A stretch of DNA of 64,000 nucleotides, taken from the NCBI RefSeq assembly GCF_032854445.1, contig NW_027018035.1:45745-109744 (forward strand). Reading direction: 5' to 3'. A program made the position numbers and the translations under genes. A model generated the notes under the pieces. The model made no database searches. It was not told the origin of the DNA and saw only the letters and a program-made list of their open reading frames with translations. Each line of letters starts with the position of its first letter. Positions within the stretch are counted from its first letter, which is position 1. This document shows positions 53,907 to 63,724 of the stretch, in pieces. This DNA comes from Liolophura sinensis. Taxonomy: Eukaryota > Mollusca > Polyplacophora > Chitonida > Chitonidae.

Positions 53907-54363
53907 TTCTAGGACAGCTGTTAAATGAGCAGTGCTCAGGAGTGGTCAACGCCATGGTTAACGGAGCTAAGTACTTTCAACAGCAGTAGTGCAGCCAGCA
54001 GCTAGCACTGCTAATCGCCTGTTCAACAAATGGGTCGGTGGCGAGCTGTGCCATTAGCTTTGGTCAATTCTCGGGTGGGATAGGTAGGAGCCAGCTGGCC
54101 GCCCTTACATATGATCTCAAGAACATACCTCCGAGACCGTCAACCATCCGCGCACCGAGCTTAGCCTCGTACCGGGAGTACAACCTTTCAACGTCTTCGT
54201 CGCTCATGGCGTCGATCTTAGCGGCTGTTACGTCTTTTCCAAGATATCGCTTGGCCTGCCCACCCGCCGCAAGTGCCGCCAGCCTATCCCTGTGCTGCCG
54301 TACATCATCTTGTTGGCTGGGGTCGGGGTCTCGTCTATAAGCTCGTCGGTATCCATGCTTCAT
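53885..54363 (-). pseudogene. Polinton B conserved protein with LAALAAGGQAK block (5' frame change, broken 3')
   Basis: The frame from 54363 (MKHGYRRAYRRDPDP) is open through RDRLAALAAGGQAKRYLGKD, AAKIDAMSDEDVERLYSRYE and GARMVDGLGGMFLRSYVRAA to a stop at 54064. Comparison with A shows the natural ATG (about 54358) is out of frame because of a deletion in the linker. Downstream, sequence for DPFVEQA and the ALTT..HCSF block (54035-53930) is in another frame. Core Polinton gene, role unknown. Confidence 0.7.
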
Positions 54364-54392
54364 TGGAAAGGGGCGCCTACGTCTAATATATA

Positions 54393-54997
54393 ATCTAAAA
54401 TGTGGCGGGCGTATCAGTCATTAGCAGGAGCTTAGAATGCGGAATGTTCTTGACCTTCTGTCGAACCTCTGCCTTTTCGCTCTCGGCCTCGATGATGTGG
54501 TTCTCCTCCAGGCATTCGTTGAACGAGTGCCGATCTTTGCAGTGGAATAAAGCCACCCACCTTGTCTGCTCGCGAAAGTCTTTCAGGACGGCGTTGTATT
54601 TCTGAGTGAGGACCCAGACGATTTGCTTTGCATGACGGCCCGAGAAAGCCATGAATGACAGCATTTTTTCTTTCTTCTTCATCGCCTCCAACGCGCTACA
54701 ATCATCGATGATGTATAGGGTAGGCCCCCCCTCGAACAATCTGTAGAAAGCTCTCAGGCAGTCGTTGAGCCGCTCGCCGGTGTCAAAACAATAGACCTCA
54801 GGGTCAGACTGTATCCATCGCCACCGGTACGCCTCGTTATGCTTAAGAGTGGGGCACAGGATCACAATGTGATGAAAGAAACCGCGCAAAGGGCCCTCAA
54901 GCAGGTCCAGCACGAAGACTGTTTTGCTGCAGTTCGTCTGCCCACAGATAATCGCGCAGTGGGCGTCATCAATAAAGCGCGTTAACGAATCTACCAT
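54393..54997 (-). CDS. Polinton packaging ATPase, 200 residues, open
   Basis: The frame runs from ATG 54997 (MVDSLTRFIDDAHCAIICGQ) to TAG at 54393. Walker A is GQTNCSKT (residues 18-25), with the Lys-Thr pair kept; Walker B is LYIIDDCSA (about residue 95-103) with two Asp. WVLTQKYN follows as a probable sensor strand, and CKDRHSFNECLEENH after it. These are features of the FtsK/HerA (A32-like) DNA-packaging ATPases of Polintons. The start lies inside the capsid gene 3' end (about 30 bp overlap), suggesting coupled expression. A substitution creates the stop four residues before the end seen in A. Otherwise it appears intact. Confidence 0.85.
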
Positions 54998-56258
54998 TCT
55001 GGATGTGCAGCTTTACGTCCATGATCACATACAGATATACGTTCAACACGCCGGGATCTTCTCTCTCTCTTGTCACCTGTATCGTAACCCCCTCGCTGGC
55101 GTTCAGAACGCGCCTCCCACTTCCATGCAGCTCGTCATCGTCGCTTGGCCGAAGGTCAAGCCAGAAGGCGTGCTTGTGCGCCAAGAACTCTTCCAGGGAG
55201 ACGTCTGTCAGGCCTAAGTCTTTTACGACCCTGGTCACCCCAGGGTCCCGCTTCCGTAGGGGTGAGCTGGCGAAGAACTTCTGGACCTCGCCCCATTGCT
55301 GGTACGCCCGTATGCCCTGACTGTACACCTAATTGGGGACCCCTTCTATTGTGACTTCTACTTTGGTGATCTTCGGGTTGTAGAAGGATTCCGACCTCCT
55401 CTTCCACGGGGTTCCTTTAGTCTCGAACAGCATGAGGATGCCCTTCATTGCTCTCGCGGGCGTGTTTAGGTCCAGAGAGTATCAGACTTGTCCTTCACAA
55501 ACTTTCTGTGGCGGAGGACGCGATCATACAGAATGGAGACGCCCCCGGCAAACTGGGTGCGGATCTGTCTAGCGAGCTCCTCTTCGGTGACCATATCGAA
55601 CTCCAGGCTGATGTTGTCGATGGTGTAAGTCGCGTCGTCATCGTCTGTTGCCTGGATGACCCGGCCGTAATCGTTGAACGACAGTTCGTACTCCAGTCGG
55701 TCGGCCAAGGCACTCTGATAGAATGGCATGTGGCTATCTAGAAGCTGTAGTCTAGTGGGAGTCTAGCGGGATGTGGAACCGGCTGCCAAAGGCGCGAACG
55801 ATGGCATTTTCTTCAGCATCGTCGTCACTTGCGTCCTCCGCTCCGACTCGAAGTTTAAGCATGTTTTCGCTGCCGATGCCTTGGTAGGCCGCATTCTGCC
55901 GTTCGTTTTTGGTCAGCCATAAGTCGCCGTAGCAATGAAATACATCATAGTCGTCGATGGACATTACCTCATTCCCGCTGATTCTGATCGTGGTTTTCTT
56001 GACTACTGCGCGTCCGAGATTCCCGACCACTGTGGCGTTCGGGTCGGATGAATTGATCGTGATCGAGAAGGCCAAGCGCACGGTACCGGGCACAATGACG
56101 TAATTTGCTCCTAAATTGGGGAAGCGGACCAAGAGTTGTTAATTCTGGTCGATCGTACTAGGGTTGTTGGTAACGACCAAGGACTGCAGTACACCTTGTA
56201 CCCCCCGAGTCTTACGGAGTGTTCTAAAAGGGTTTAGCCTGCGTCCGTATGCATCCAT
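54969..56258 (-). pseudogene. Polinton B major capsid protein (about 430 residues, broken)
   Basis: It starts at ATG 56258 (MDAYGRRLNPFRTLRKTR). A TAA interrupts at codon 40, then block 56132-55752 reads FPNLGANYVIVPGTVRLAFS, VVKKTTIRISGNEVMSIDDY and GSENMLKLRVGAEDASDDDA. A small duplication at about 55745 shifts the frame. 55729-55466 follows (LEYELSFNDYGRVIQATDDD, then ILYDRVLRHRK), a break at 55466, and 55328-54969 to NGRFVNALY. Beta-rich blocks, length and its place before the ATPase support a double jelly-roll major capsid (inference from family). It is head to head with the + gene at 56285, 26 bp apart. Confidence 0.82.
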
Positions 56259-56284
56259 TGTGTGTATTGAAGGTATACCTTGCA

Positions 56285-57498
56285 ATGTTCAATACGAGGA
56301 TTATGCCAGGCTATGGCTTTGATATCCCGGCATTCGACGACGCCAGAGAGGACAACGCCCAAGACGATGCCAGAGAGGACAACAACGTCGGCGACTTACA
56401 GGCCTCTCTCATTACAGGTAATAATGCTACCGAGAAACAAAGCTTTGATGAGGTCATCAAATCCGAAGAAGGAAGGATTTTAGCGCATGCCGTTAATGAT
56501 TATTACAAAATCTTGCAGGAGAGGTATGGCCTCCCCACCAATAGTCTCAATCGCCATTACTTGAATTTTGAGATGAGCGAAGGGAAAGTGCGACTCAAGA
56601 AGTACCGCGATGTGAATATCATCAACAAACGAACAGGTGAACCGCTAGCCCTCCCATCAATCGCCAAACAAAAAGGAGGGGGTGATGCTATTCGACTGGG
56701 GCTGGGCTTTATAGATTGGAAAAGAAGAGAACAGACATCGTTACATCCGGCAGCAGTCGCAGCCCTGGAGACAGCGAGTTGAGAACTCGATGCCGCGGCC
56801 GCCGAGGCAGATACCATGGAGCTGAATGATTTAAACCAACCAACATAAAAGGCCAATGATGCTGTCCACACACTGGAAACAAGCTTGACGGATAGTGAGG
56901 TCGGGCGGGCTTTTGAAACAATAAACGACCCTCCTCTTCCCATGCGAGAAATTCTGGGGCTTGACAAGGCACTGCAGACCTCGGAAGGCGAACACGCCTA
57001 TAACCTCGCCAATCTGTTAAGTCTCGATAAGGATATCGCAAAACAAAAATAGAAGTTGGGGGAGGCCACTGATGAATTCTCCCGGAGCCGGATCGCAGAC
57101 CGGATAAGGAATCTCGAGGACGAGAGTGGCCCGGCTCGAAGCAGCCTCTTTAACGGGCGAAGCCCTGCGCACGCAAATACGCCGCATCAAGCAGATCGAT
57201 TGCATCCTACACAAGGATACCACTCTCGCCGAGCGCGTCCGCACCCTCTTCCGGGAGCAGGGAATAACCGTGGTCTCCATTCTCACGGCAATTGGGATGG
57301 CGATCTCGACACTGGGGCTAGCGATAAAGTTGGCGCTGGCTGGCGGGTCCGGAGGGGGCTGGCTACTGGCTACTGAATCTTCTCAGGAAAGCGGCTGGGT
57401 GACTGGCCGATAATGTCTGGGCTCTATTTGTCGCAGTAGGTGGCCTAATGCTCGTGGCTGTTCGCAAGTATTTAACGCATAATCCACAGCAGCAGTAA
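56285..57498 (+). pseudogene. Polinton B coiled-coil and TM protein (about 400 residues, broken)
   Basis: It starts at ATG 56285 (MFNTRIMPGYGFDIPAFDDA); an in-frame ATG also lies at 56249. Acidic repeats (AREDNAQDDAREDNN) come first, then NDYYKILQERYGL, GLGFIDWKRREQ and AAVAALETAS with TGA at 56780. TAA near 56846 and TAG near 57050 follow. A shift at about 57125 leads to the coiled block EALRTQIRRIKQ and the hydrophobic helix VVSILTAIGMAISTLGLAIK, then a Gly-rich stretch. A last hydrophobic segment (WALFVAVGGLMLVAVRKY) ends at 57498, overlapping the convergent gene by 27 bp. Unknown role; the architecture suggests a membrane-embedded virion protein. Confidence 0.75.
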
Positions 57499-57982
57499 GC
57501 CGATACCAACCCCAGCGACGACGATGGCTGTCTTCTCCGCATCGTGATTCTTTTGGTTTGGATATAGGGGTTCTTCAGCCGCTTTGCGGCGCACTGCAAC
57601 ATGCTGAACGCGCGCGGTGGGTGGTGGGACGCTTTCTTGTGGCTCAACGATCCCGTGGGAAGGTGCGCGCTTGTGCAAAGTGGGCGGCACTTTAGCGTTC
57701 ACACCCTCATTGGCGCCTAGCGTGTGGTCCTCTGTGGCTACGACGATTTTGTTGTTGTAGTTCGCGACATCAACGATCTGCAGAAGCATGTCGCTGGGTG
57801 CCATATATAGGCCTATGCCATACACAAAGTCTACAGCGCTCCCGGCATACTGTAGCACGTCCTGGTAGCGTTTGATTGCAGACGGAAGGTCGATCGGAGA
57901 GGAAATGGCGTCTTCAACGTTGGCGGCAAACTGTTTTTGCGCGTCGAAGGCTGTGCCCGTGCCTAGAATATGCATCCTTGGC
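57472..57982 (-). pseudogene. Polinton B tail-anchored protein (5' half deleted)
   Basis: From 57980 it reads ILGTGTAFDAQKQFAANVED, DLPSAIKRYQDVLQYAGSAV and MAPSDMLLQIVDVANYNNKI, a Pro/His-rich linker, and the C-terminal anchor KTAIVVAGVGIGLLLLWIMR to the stop at 57472. An open frame extends to 58089, but that part is antisense of the neighbouring + gene, so the true N-terminus (seen in A at 27668 and 28920) is deleted. It is a type-II or tail-anchored membrane protein by look. Confidence 0.75.
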
Positions 57983-57984
57983 CG

Positions 57985-58581
57985 GGCAAGCAGAACCTGC
58001 CACGTTTGCTTCCCTTCAAGATGTCTCATCCTCTGCAGACCAAGAGCGCAGGTCGCCGTCTGAGGTGAATGAAGAACAACAACTGTCATTAATTCGCTTT
58101 GAAGACCGCTTTGTTCTTACCAGAGCTCGCGACCCCTAATGGGTGATAGATGTGAAGGTGACCCCAATGTTGGTCCAGACCACCGTGGCCGATGTGAAAA
58201 AAGTTTTCAATTCCGGAACCTCTTTCGTGTCGTGGGTACCAACCACTGCCTGTCATATAGCTATGGAAGGAGGAGGTTACTTCACACTAACTGCGGCGCC
58301 GGGTGTAGAGACCCTGCGTCTTGGCGTGTCTATGGCCATACTACGAAAAAACCCCTAGATCTATACCTATCTTCAACATCAAACTTGGCACGGCCTCTCA
58401 GCGCCGTCCCTCCATGATTTCCGGGTTTGAACTAAAGTGGCCTGCAGAGCACAATGGAAAGGAGCTCAGACTTATGATCAAATTACCGGCCCAGGGCGGC
58501 CCAGTCATCCGGAGCTCTCTCGAGGATATACGGGTCTTTGCAGCGGGCGTTTTCAATATCGAAGAAATCTATAGGATATAA
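57985..58581 (+). pseudogene. Polinton B putative capsid-associated protein (5'-deleted, frameshifted)
   Basis: The sequence for KQNLPRLLPFKMSHPLQTKS (57987 on) is followed by a stop at about 58065, then LSLIRFEDRFVL in another frame. Open block MIDVKVTPMLVQTTVADVKK starts at 58143 and continues through FNSGTSFVSWVP and GGGYFTLTAAPGVETLRLGV. A shift at 58345 leads to FNIKLGTASQRRPSMISGFE and KLPAQGGPVIRSSLED, with the end IEEIYRI at 58581. The beta-strand-rich pattern could be a single jelly-roll capsid or penton subunit (guess). It precedes the 225-residue gene by 36 bp, likely one transcript. Confidence 0.72.
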
Positions 58582-58616
58582 TATTACTGATGATGATTTA
58601 GAGTTTACCGACGTTA

Positions 58617-59294
58617 TTGATTCGTAGGACGGACAATATGGGACGACTGTACCCGGCGATCACGGATGACCATACCTTGGCCCCGACGATTATGGTTGAA
58701 AACCCCCTGACCGCGCCGCCGGAGAGCGTGGCGCACGCCCATCGTCTGCAGTATATCAGCGAAATACAGAGGCAGCTTGAATCTGAGCGAGATCTCCGTC
58801 GGGCCTTGTACAAAAAGTACCAGCGCGGTGTCTTAGCCGCCGAGGCCCTTGATTCGGCCATGCTTACGTCCGGTTTGCTACAAGGGGTTGCAGGTGTGGG
58901 ACTACTCTCAACAATATATGCAGCCTCTGCTGTCTTGGCCATGGAAGCTGCGGCCCTAGCTTGCGGTGTCTTAAATGTTGCCGGAAAATTCGTTAGCCGC
59001 CGACTTCACGCAAAGGCCAAGAAACATAACGATATACGGCTGTTGCCTGAGGCGAAAGTTAACAGCATCCGTGCGCAGGTATCTACAGCATTATCTGCTG
59101 GTGTTATTTCGGACTTAGAGTTCAAGCAAATCGTTCATGAGCTCAAGAACTACTCTGATCTGAAGCAGGAGATACGCGCTAAGTCTCGTAAGGCATTCAA
59201 CGCCGTAGAGATCGATGAAAGGACGAAAAAACAGCTTATAGATCGCGGCCGAAAACTAGCTCGGCAAGAGCTGAAAACCGCTATTTCCGAATGA
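58617..59294 (+). CDS. Polinton conserved membrane protein, 225 residues, intact
   Basis: An uninterrupted frame from 58617 (MIRRTDNMGRLYPAITDDHT) to 59294; the ATG at 58638 (MGRLYPAI) may be the true start because A also begins there. A proline-rich head is followed by an amphipathic segment (SEIQRQLESERDLRRALYKK). The hydrophobic segment spans about residues 80-115 (LLQGVAGVGLLSTIYAASAV, then MEAAALACGVLNVAG), and a charged helical tail (KAKKHNDIRLLPEAKVNSIR through TKKQLIDRGRKLARQELKTA) ends the protein. It is the last gene before the TIR. Recurrent in Polintons in my memory; function unknown. Intactness in an otherwise broken element is notable. Confidence 0.8.
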   Translation: MIRRTDNMGRLYPAITDDHTLAPTIMVENPLTAPPESVAHAHRLQYISEIQRQLESERDLRRALYKKYQRGVLAAEALDSAMLTSGLLQGVAGVGLLSTIYAASAVLAMEAAALACGVLNVAGKFVSRRLHAKAKKHNDIRLLPEAKVNSIRAQVSTALSAGVISDLEFKQIVHELKNYSDLKQEIRAKSRKAFNAVEIDERTKKQLIDRGRKLARQELKTAISE

Positions 59295-59302
59295 TGTTCT
59301 GG

Positions 59303-59444
59303 GGGGGGGGGGTGCCCGAGGAGAGGGTGCGCCAGAACAAATAGTGTGTATACTACCCCCAGAAGCAGGGAAGGGAATGGGGGCTGGGAGCCTCTATTTG
59401 CCAAGGTGATGGTGGTCGAGAACCTATACTCTGTATACTACTAC
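59303..59444. repeat. Polinton B terminal inverted repeat (right end only)
   Basis: It matches the reverse complement of the Polinton A left end: GCCTCTATTTGCCAAGG, AGAACCTATA and the terminus ACTACTAC at 59444, with the internal repeat at an 85-86 bp period (59334 and 59419). A G14 run at 59301-59314 marks its inner edge. No matching left TIR of B is present in the window. Confidence 0.85.
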
Positions 59445-59562
59445 ATGCATGGTCGTTGACGTTGCCCTCCCCATGGCGACATGCTAATTAAACAAGGATT
59501 CGTCTCATAATGATAGGGTACTCTGTTACTTTTACTGTTACTACGTAAAAAAAACAACAAGC

Positions 59563-60150
59563 ATGTGGGAGGCAATCTTATTAAGCACCCAGTTCTTAGT
59601 TTTGGGGGTTAAGGGATGGGAGGTTTACGAGTATATTAGATTTAGGGAGTGGACAAGGTATTGTCCACAGACACTGCGTGTAAAAATGGACTGTGATGAG
59701 TTTATTGACCTGTTTCTGGAGCCAGAAGAGGCCTTGGCAGTGAGAACTGCAACCACTGGGACAGCTTCACAACAGACGACAGTTGCTTTACAACAGAAAA
59801 AGCGTGAACGGCTCGCAGCGCTGACAGCCGGGGGACAGGCCAAGCAATACCTGGGCCGGGGTATACTAGCAGACAAGGTTGATGGAATGATGCCTGATGA
59901 GATTGAGAAATTGTATGGTCGGGGCGGCAATGACCCACACACTAGGGACGGCTGTCCTTCAGCTCTATGCAGCAGCAGTTAGTACCTTCCTTCCTGGTTG
60001 CAGACCTAGAAGAAGATCCCTTTGTAGGGCATGCCCTCAACAGTGCTACCTGTGAACTGTACCATAGGCATGGCAGCTTCCTGGCACATAATACTGCAGC
60101 TCTGACCACCGCCAAGCACTGTCAATTTAAACCCGCATGCCCGCCCAGTG
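59563..60150 (+). pseudogene. Polinton C conserved protein with LAALTAGGQAK block (broken)
   Basis: The reading begins at 59563 or more likely at ATG 59688 (MDCDEFIDLFLEPEEALAVR). ERLAALTAGGQAKQYLGRGI, DKVDGMMPDEIEKLYGRG and a frame break near 59930 follow. The C-terminal DLEEDPFVGHALNSATCELY and NTAALTTAKHCQFKPAC (60000-60150) come next. This shows the intact architecture of the family: acidic head, GGQAK block, C-terminal Cys/His pairs. It is cut by the polymerase fragment at about 60150. Confidence 0.68.
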
Positions 60151-61160
60151 CCCGCCTTCTCAATCAACAGCAGATTGATCCTGCGCATGTCCCCAGGCTG
60201 CTTGCTGAGGTGGTGGATGATGACGCCTTTGTCCCACCCGAAGACATTGATGGCTAGGTTATTCTGTTTCTCCAATTTTTGAATCTGTGAGACTGGTGTA
60301 GGGGCATCTATCCCTGCCAAGATTAGGCCATCCTCAGTTGGATATTTTGCGGGTCTATCCATATGATCCGCAGCCGGGAACAAATTGGACCGAAAAGCCC
60401 ATCGGAGGCAATGGTCATCCATGTTTTTCACGTTGACAACAGCCTTTTTGCTCTTCACCGCTGCTGAGAGTCGGATGTAGGACCCTCCTCTCAGTGGGCA
60501 GTACCTGGCGATATCCAGCCATAGTGTTTCCGCCCGATCGAAGACCCACCCAGAACGTCTATCACTCCATTTTTCCAGAATCTCATGGATCCGGGGGGAA
60601 AGCTTGGTTGAGCGCCTTATCGATTTCACTCTTCTGCAGAAAGACCTCTTGCTTATGACGTAGGACAGGATCTATGAGCTCTTCAGCAATTCCATCCGGC
60701 ATAGGTTTTTGAAGCCTGACCTTAGATCAAGTTGGAACTTTACACCCCGAAGGCTTTGAATTTCTTCTTCGATCTTTTTACTGATTTGGGGGCGCGCACC
60801 TTCCAGGAAAGCTCTAGGGTCTGCACCCAGCGGATGTCCAATAGGCACATCCATTTGCCATTCTTGCAGAAACTTACCGATTACCCATGGAGTCTGCCTG
60901 AACACCAGTTTGTCGGTCTTTTTGATAAACAATCCTATTATCTCATCCTGGTTCTGCTCCACAGATCTCAGGGCATTGAGTTTGGGTGCAAGGGGGTCAA
61001 ATACCTCCAGCAAGACCTTCCTGTTCCTCTCCTTTTTCAAGCGAAGGGGTGCAGAAGGTCGATATTCCTTGGGAAGAAGTGGAGAGAGCAATCCCCCTTC
61101 ACTGCTTACGGGATTGGCTCATCTACAATGTTTTGTACCAGAGTCGGATCTTCAGCCATC
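60150..61160 (-). pseudogene. Polinton C DNA polymerase B, N-terminal part (broken)
   Basis: From the right: a head near 61160 with MAEDPTLVQNIVDEPIP, then block 61091-60672 (LDLRSGFKNL at its end). 60629-60150 follows with HEILEKWSDRRSGWVFDRAE, RYCPLRGGSYIRLSAAVKSK, LRWAFRSNLFPAADH, DAPTPVSQIQKLEKQNNLAI and FGWDKGVIIHHLSKQPGDMR. These match the pre-exonuclease blocks of A and B. The exonuclease and palm regions are absent, because the element breaks at about 60150. A shift lies near 60650. Confidence 0.75.
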
Positions 61161-61954
61161 TCACAGCTACTTAATGTATGCGAGTATGCTTTCATATTTG
61201 GCATACTTATCCGATAAATATAAGCGTCAAGTCCGACATTCCTATACCATTCGTAGTTCGTAAAGGGCCTTCCAGGTCGATAATCGCAAGATCCATTTCC
61301 AAAACAACGTTTAACATTTAGACCGGTATTCCATGTTTACGTATTCGCACGCAATGCGTGTTACGCGATGCGTGTTGCGTAAAGCGTGACGCGTGTTGTC
61401 ATTTTCCATGTGTACGTGACTGCAGCGTGAGTGACGTATATAGTGCGCATTTTTATCCAGTATGACCTTTTTGTACGAGAGAGAAATGGCCTTGTCGAAG
61501 TGCAAGAGTCTTCAGAGAGAACTTGAGATTGACGAAGATGTTGTGCTAATTGTTGGATTAGTATATTGTTATTTAAAGAAAAAGAAGGAAAAGAGAAGAC
61601 ATAGATGGTGGATTCACGATATACTAAGAGGACGAGAACAGTTTGGATGTTATCATCATCTCATGAAGGACTTAGAGCTTAACTCAGAACAATTCCAACG
61701 ATATTTTCGTTTAACTAAAGAGCAATTTCAACTTGTATTGTTTTTGATTGGACCAAGCCTGGAAAAAAAAGCATGACCAGAAAAGCAATTGATCCAAAGG
61801 AACGGCTGGCAGTTTGAGGTAAATAAAAGACAAGTATACAGGAACTGGTAACTTTTGTAAACCGTTCTTTTATTACTATGAGAAATATAAAATAAACACT
61901 CATTCTGAGAAAAACTAGCATGAAGAAATTAAATGAAATTATCAAAATAAAATT

Positions 61955-62134
61955 ATCCCAATGAACATACCTGGTCCATTGTCAGTTTATCAGTGTTGAT
62001 TGGAAAATAAAAATATCCCAATGAACATACCTGGTCCATTGTCAGTTTATCAGTGTTGATTCGAAAATAAAAATATCCCAATGAACATACCTGGTCCATT
62101 GCCAGTTTATCATTGTTGATTCGAAAAATCACTT
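61955..62134. repeat. 60 bp minisatellite, three units, in the Harbinger intron
   Basis: Units start at 61955, 62015 and 62075 (ATCCCAATGAACATACCTGG and on). Units 1 and 2 differ at one position and unit 3 at a few more. It lies in the presumed intron of the transposase. Confidence 0.95.
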
Positions 62135-62159
62135 GAACAAATTAATTGAGTTCTTGCAT

Positions 62160-62663
62160 AGCCGTGGCCACAATGTCAGAAGTGTCAGATGCCGCCATCT
62201 CACTGGAGTACTTTCGGTATACAGGAGGGGGTGGGTTCATGTGGGTGTGTGAGGACTGAGCATACTGTCGAGGCAGAGGTATGATTGGTTGCGGGGGAAG
62301 ATGTGTATTTTTCTGCATTGAAGAATATCTGAGCCATCTGGAGCTGCACTACTCCCTTAATATCTTTGGGTGGATTTTTTAGTCTATAGTAAAAGGATTG
62401 TAAGAACGATTCATCCTCATCCTTTGCGTGAGATTTTCCCGCCTCTGCTTAGTACTGGTACAAAGATCAATAATAGCTTTTTCAATGCCTGTATCATCGC
62501 TGTTTCTTTTCTTTCTGTTCCTCTGTGTGCATGTTCTTGGAGTAGACGATGTTGTAAAAGAAGGGGATGGAGACGATGTCCTTGTAGATAAAGATGTAGA
62601 GTGAACCGCGAGAGATGGCGTGGATGATGCACTCTTTGGTAGTACGCTGATGCTGCAAAACAT
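62160..62663 (-). pseudogene. Harbinger accessory (Myb/MADF-type) protein, C-terminal part
   Basis: On - the Ser/Thr/Pro-rich block STPSLAVHSTSLSTRTSSPS leads to RNRKKRNSDDTGIEKAIIDL and REN, then a TAG near 62379. Beyond it KIHPKILRE, PPQPIIPLPRQYAQ and DTSDIVATAMQELN continue to about 62150. A Ser-rich linker followed by a helical tail fits the second protein of Harbinger elements, which escorts the transposase to DNA and the nucleus. The assignment is inference; the DNA-binding head is not in this piece. Confidence 0.5.
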
Positions 62664-63724
62664 AAATAAAGTACTGAAATTTATAACATTTAAAATATTT
62701 GCTTTTCTTACAGAAATATGGCAACAGGAGAAACGTTTAGATCACTGGCATATAGTTTTCGTCTAGGTGCAACAACTGTCGCAAATATTGTTGCAGAGGT
62801 CTGTGACGTAATTTGGGACAAAATGAAGGATTTGTACTTGGTACCACACAAAACGAGCAACGAGTGGAGGGTAATTGCAGAAAACTTCCAACACGTGGAA
62901 TTTCCCTAATCTGATAGGGGCCATTGACGGCAAGCACGTTGTTATGAAAGCACCAGATAATACTGGATCTTTGTATTACAATTACAAGAACACATTCTCT
63001 ATGGTTTTATTGGCACTAGTTGATGCCAATCTCCAGTTTATGTACATAGACATAGGGTCTTATGGACGAAACAGTGATGGGGGTATTTTTGCTCATTCAA
63101 GTCTTGGGAAAGCATTAGCGGAAGGAAAGTTAAACTTGTCTCCCGATACTCCACTTCCAGATGCACAGCACCTTGGACCTGTGCCCTATGTAATCGTAGG
63201 AGATGAAGCCTTCCCTCTACAAAAAAAACCTCCTTAGACCATTTCCCGGAAAGAACTCCACAGCTGACCCGAGGATATTTCCGGAAAGAACTGCACAGCT
63301 TACCATAGGATATTTAACTACAGATGAAGCAGAGCTCGTCGCATTGTAGAAAGTGCTTTTGGGATTTTTGCTTGTCGTTGGAGGGTATATCACACCAAAA
63401 TTACCACGAATCCTTCAAAAGCTAAATCTGTTGTAAAAGCAACATGCGTCTTCCATAACATGTTACAGCAAGAGTACTCCAGCACAGATTTATGTACTAC
63501 AACAAGCATACGAAGAAGAGGCAACATGTGAAGGTCTCCAGAACCTCAGACGAGTTGGACATAGGCCTGCAATCGATGCAGGTCGAATACGAGAAGTCTT
63601 CACAGAATACTTTTCTGTTAACTGTCTGCCATGGCAAGGACAGTATATTCAAAGAGGACAGTTTACAGAATAATATACCACAAACCTTGAAGACCTGTCT
63701 TCCTCATCTGGAAATCAAGAGTCG

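Larger units (their letters stand above)
48840..59444. mobile_element. Polinton copy B (inverted relative to A, truncated at the polymerase end)
   Basis: It has the same genes as A in reverse order: polymerase (+), integrase (-), four small genes (-), ATPase (-), capsid (-), coiled-coil/TM (+), tail-anchored (-), putative capsid-associated (+), 225-residue membrane protein (+), TIR. The left TIR, zinc protein and polymerase extreme N-terminus are missing. An internal deletion near 57982 removes the minor capsid gene and the 5' ends of its two neighbours. Lesions differ from those in A. Confidence 0.88.
59445..61250. mobile_element. Polinton C remnant (third lineage, shuffled)
   Basis: Directly after the TIR of B, 59445-59500 resembles the end of the small hydrophobic gene (GCTAATTAAACAAGG as in 34180). 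A + strand LAALTAGGQAK-type gene (59563-60150) follows, then a - strand polymerase N-terminus (61160-60150). This order is not that of A or B, so deletions or rearrangements joined these pieces. Sequence divergence from A and B marks a separate family. Confidence 0.65.
61465..63673 (+). pseudogene. Harbinger DDE transposase (HARBI1-like), two exons, broken
   Basis: Exon 1 (from 61462 or the ATG at 61486, to about 61776) holds KKKKEKRRHRWWIHDILRGR, QFGCYHHLMKDLELNSEQFQ and FRLTKEQFQLVLF, the N-terminal signature. Exon 2 starts near 62715 (ATGETFRSLAYSFRLGATTV) after an AG at about 62713. A 2-base loss near 62890 shifts the frame into NFPNLIGAIDGKHVVMKAP (first Asp). YVIVGDEAFPL carries the second Asp (about 63190-63225), a break lies near 63230, and RRIVESAFGIFACRW (about 63345) holds the Glu. 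The end HRPAIDAGRIREVFTEYFSV...QGQYIQRGQFTE stops near 63673. All three acidic residues survive. Confidence 0.82.

Noticed and set aside
57980-58089. Natural N-terminus of the tail-anchored protein in Polinton B
   Set aside because: These codons are the antisense of the neighbouring + gene and match copy A only in that sense. The real 5' half is deleted.
61955-62134. CRISPR-like array
   Set aside because: The 60 bp units are directly adjacent with no unique spacers; it is a minisatellite in eukaryotic DNA.
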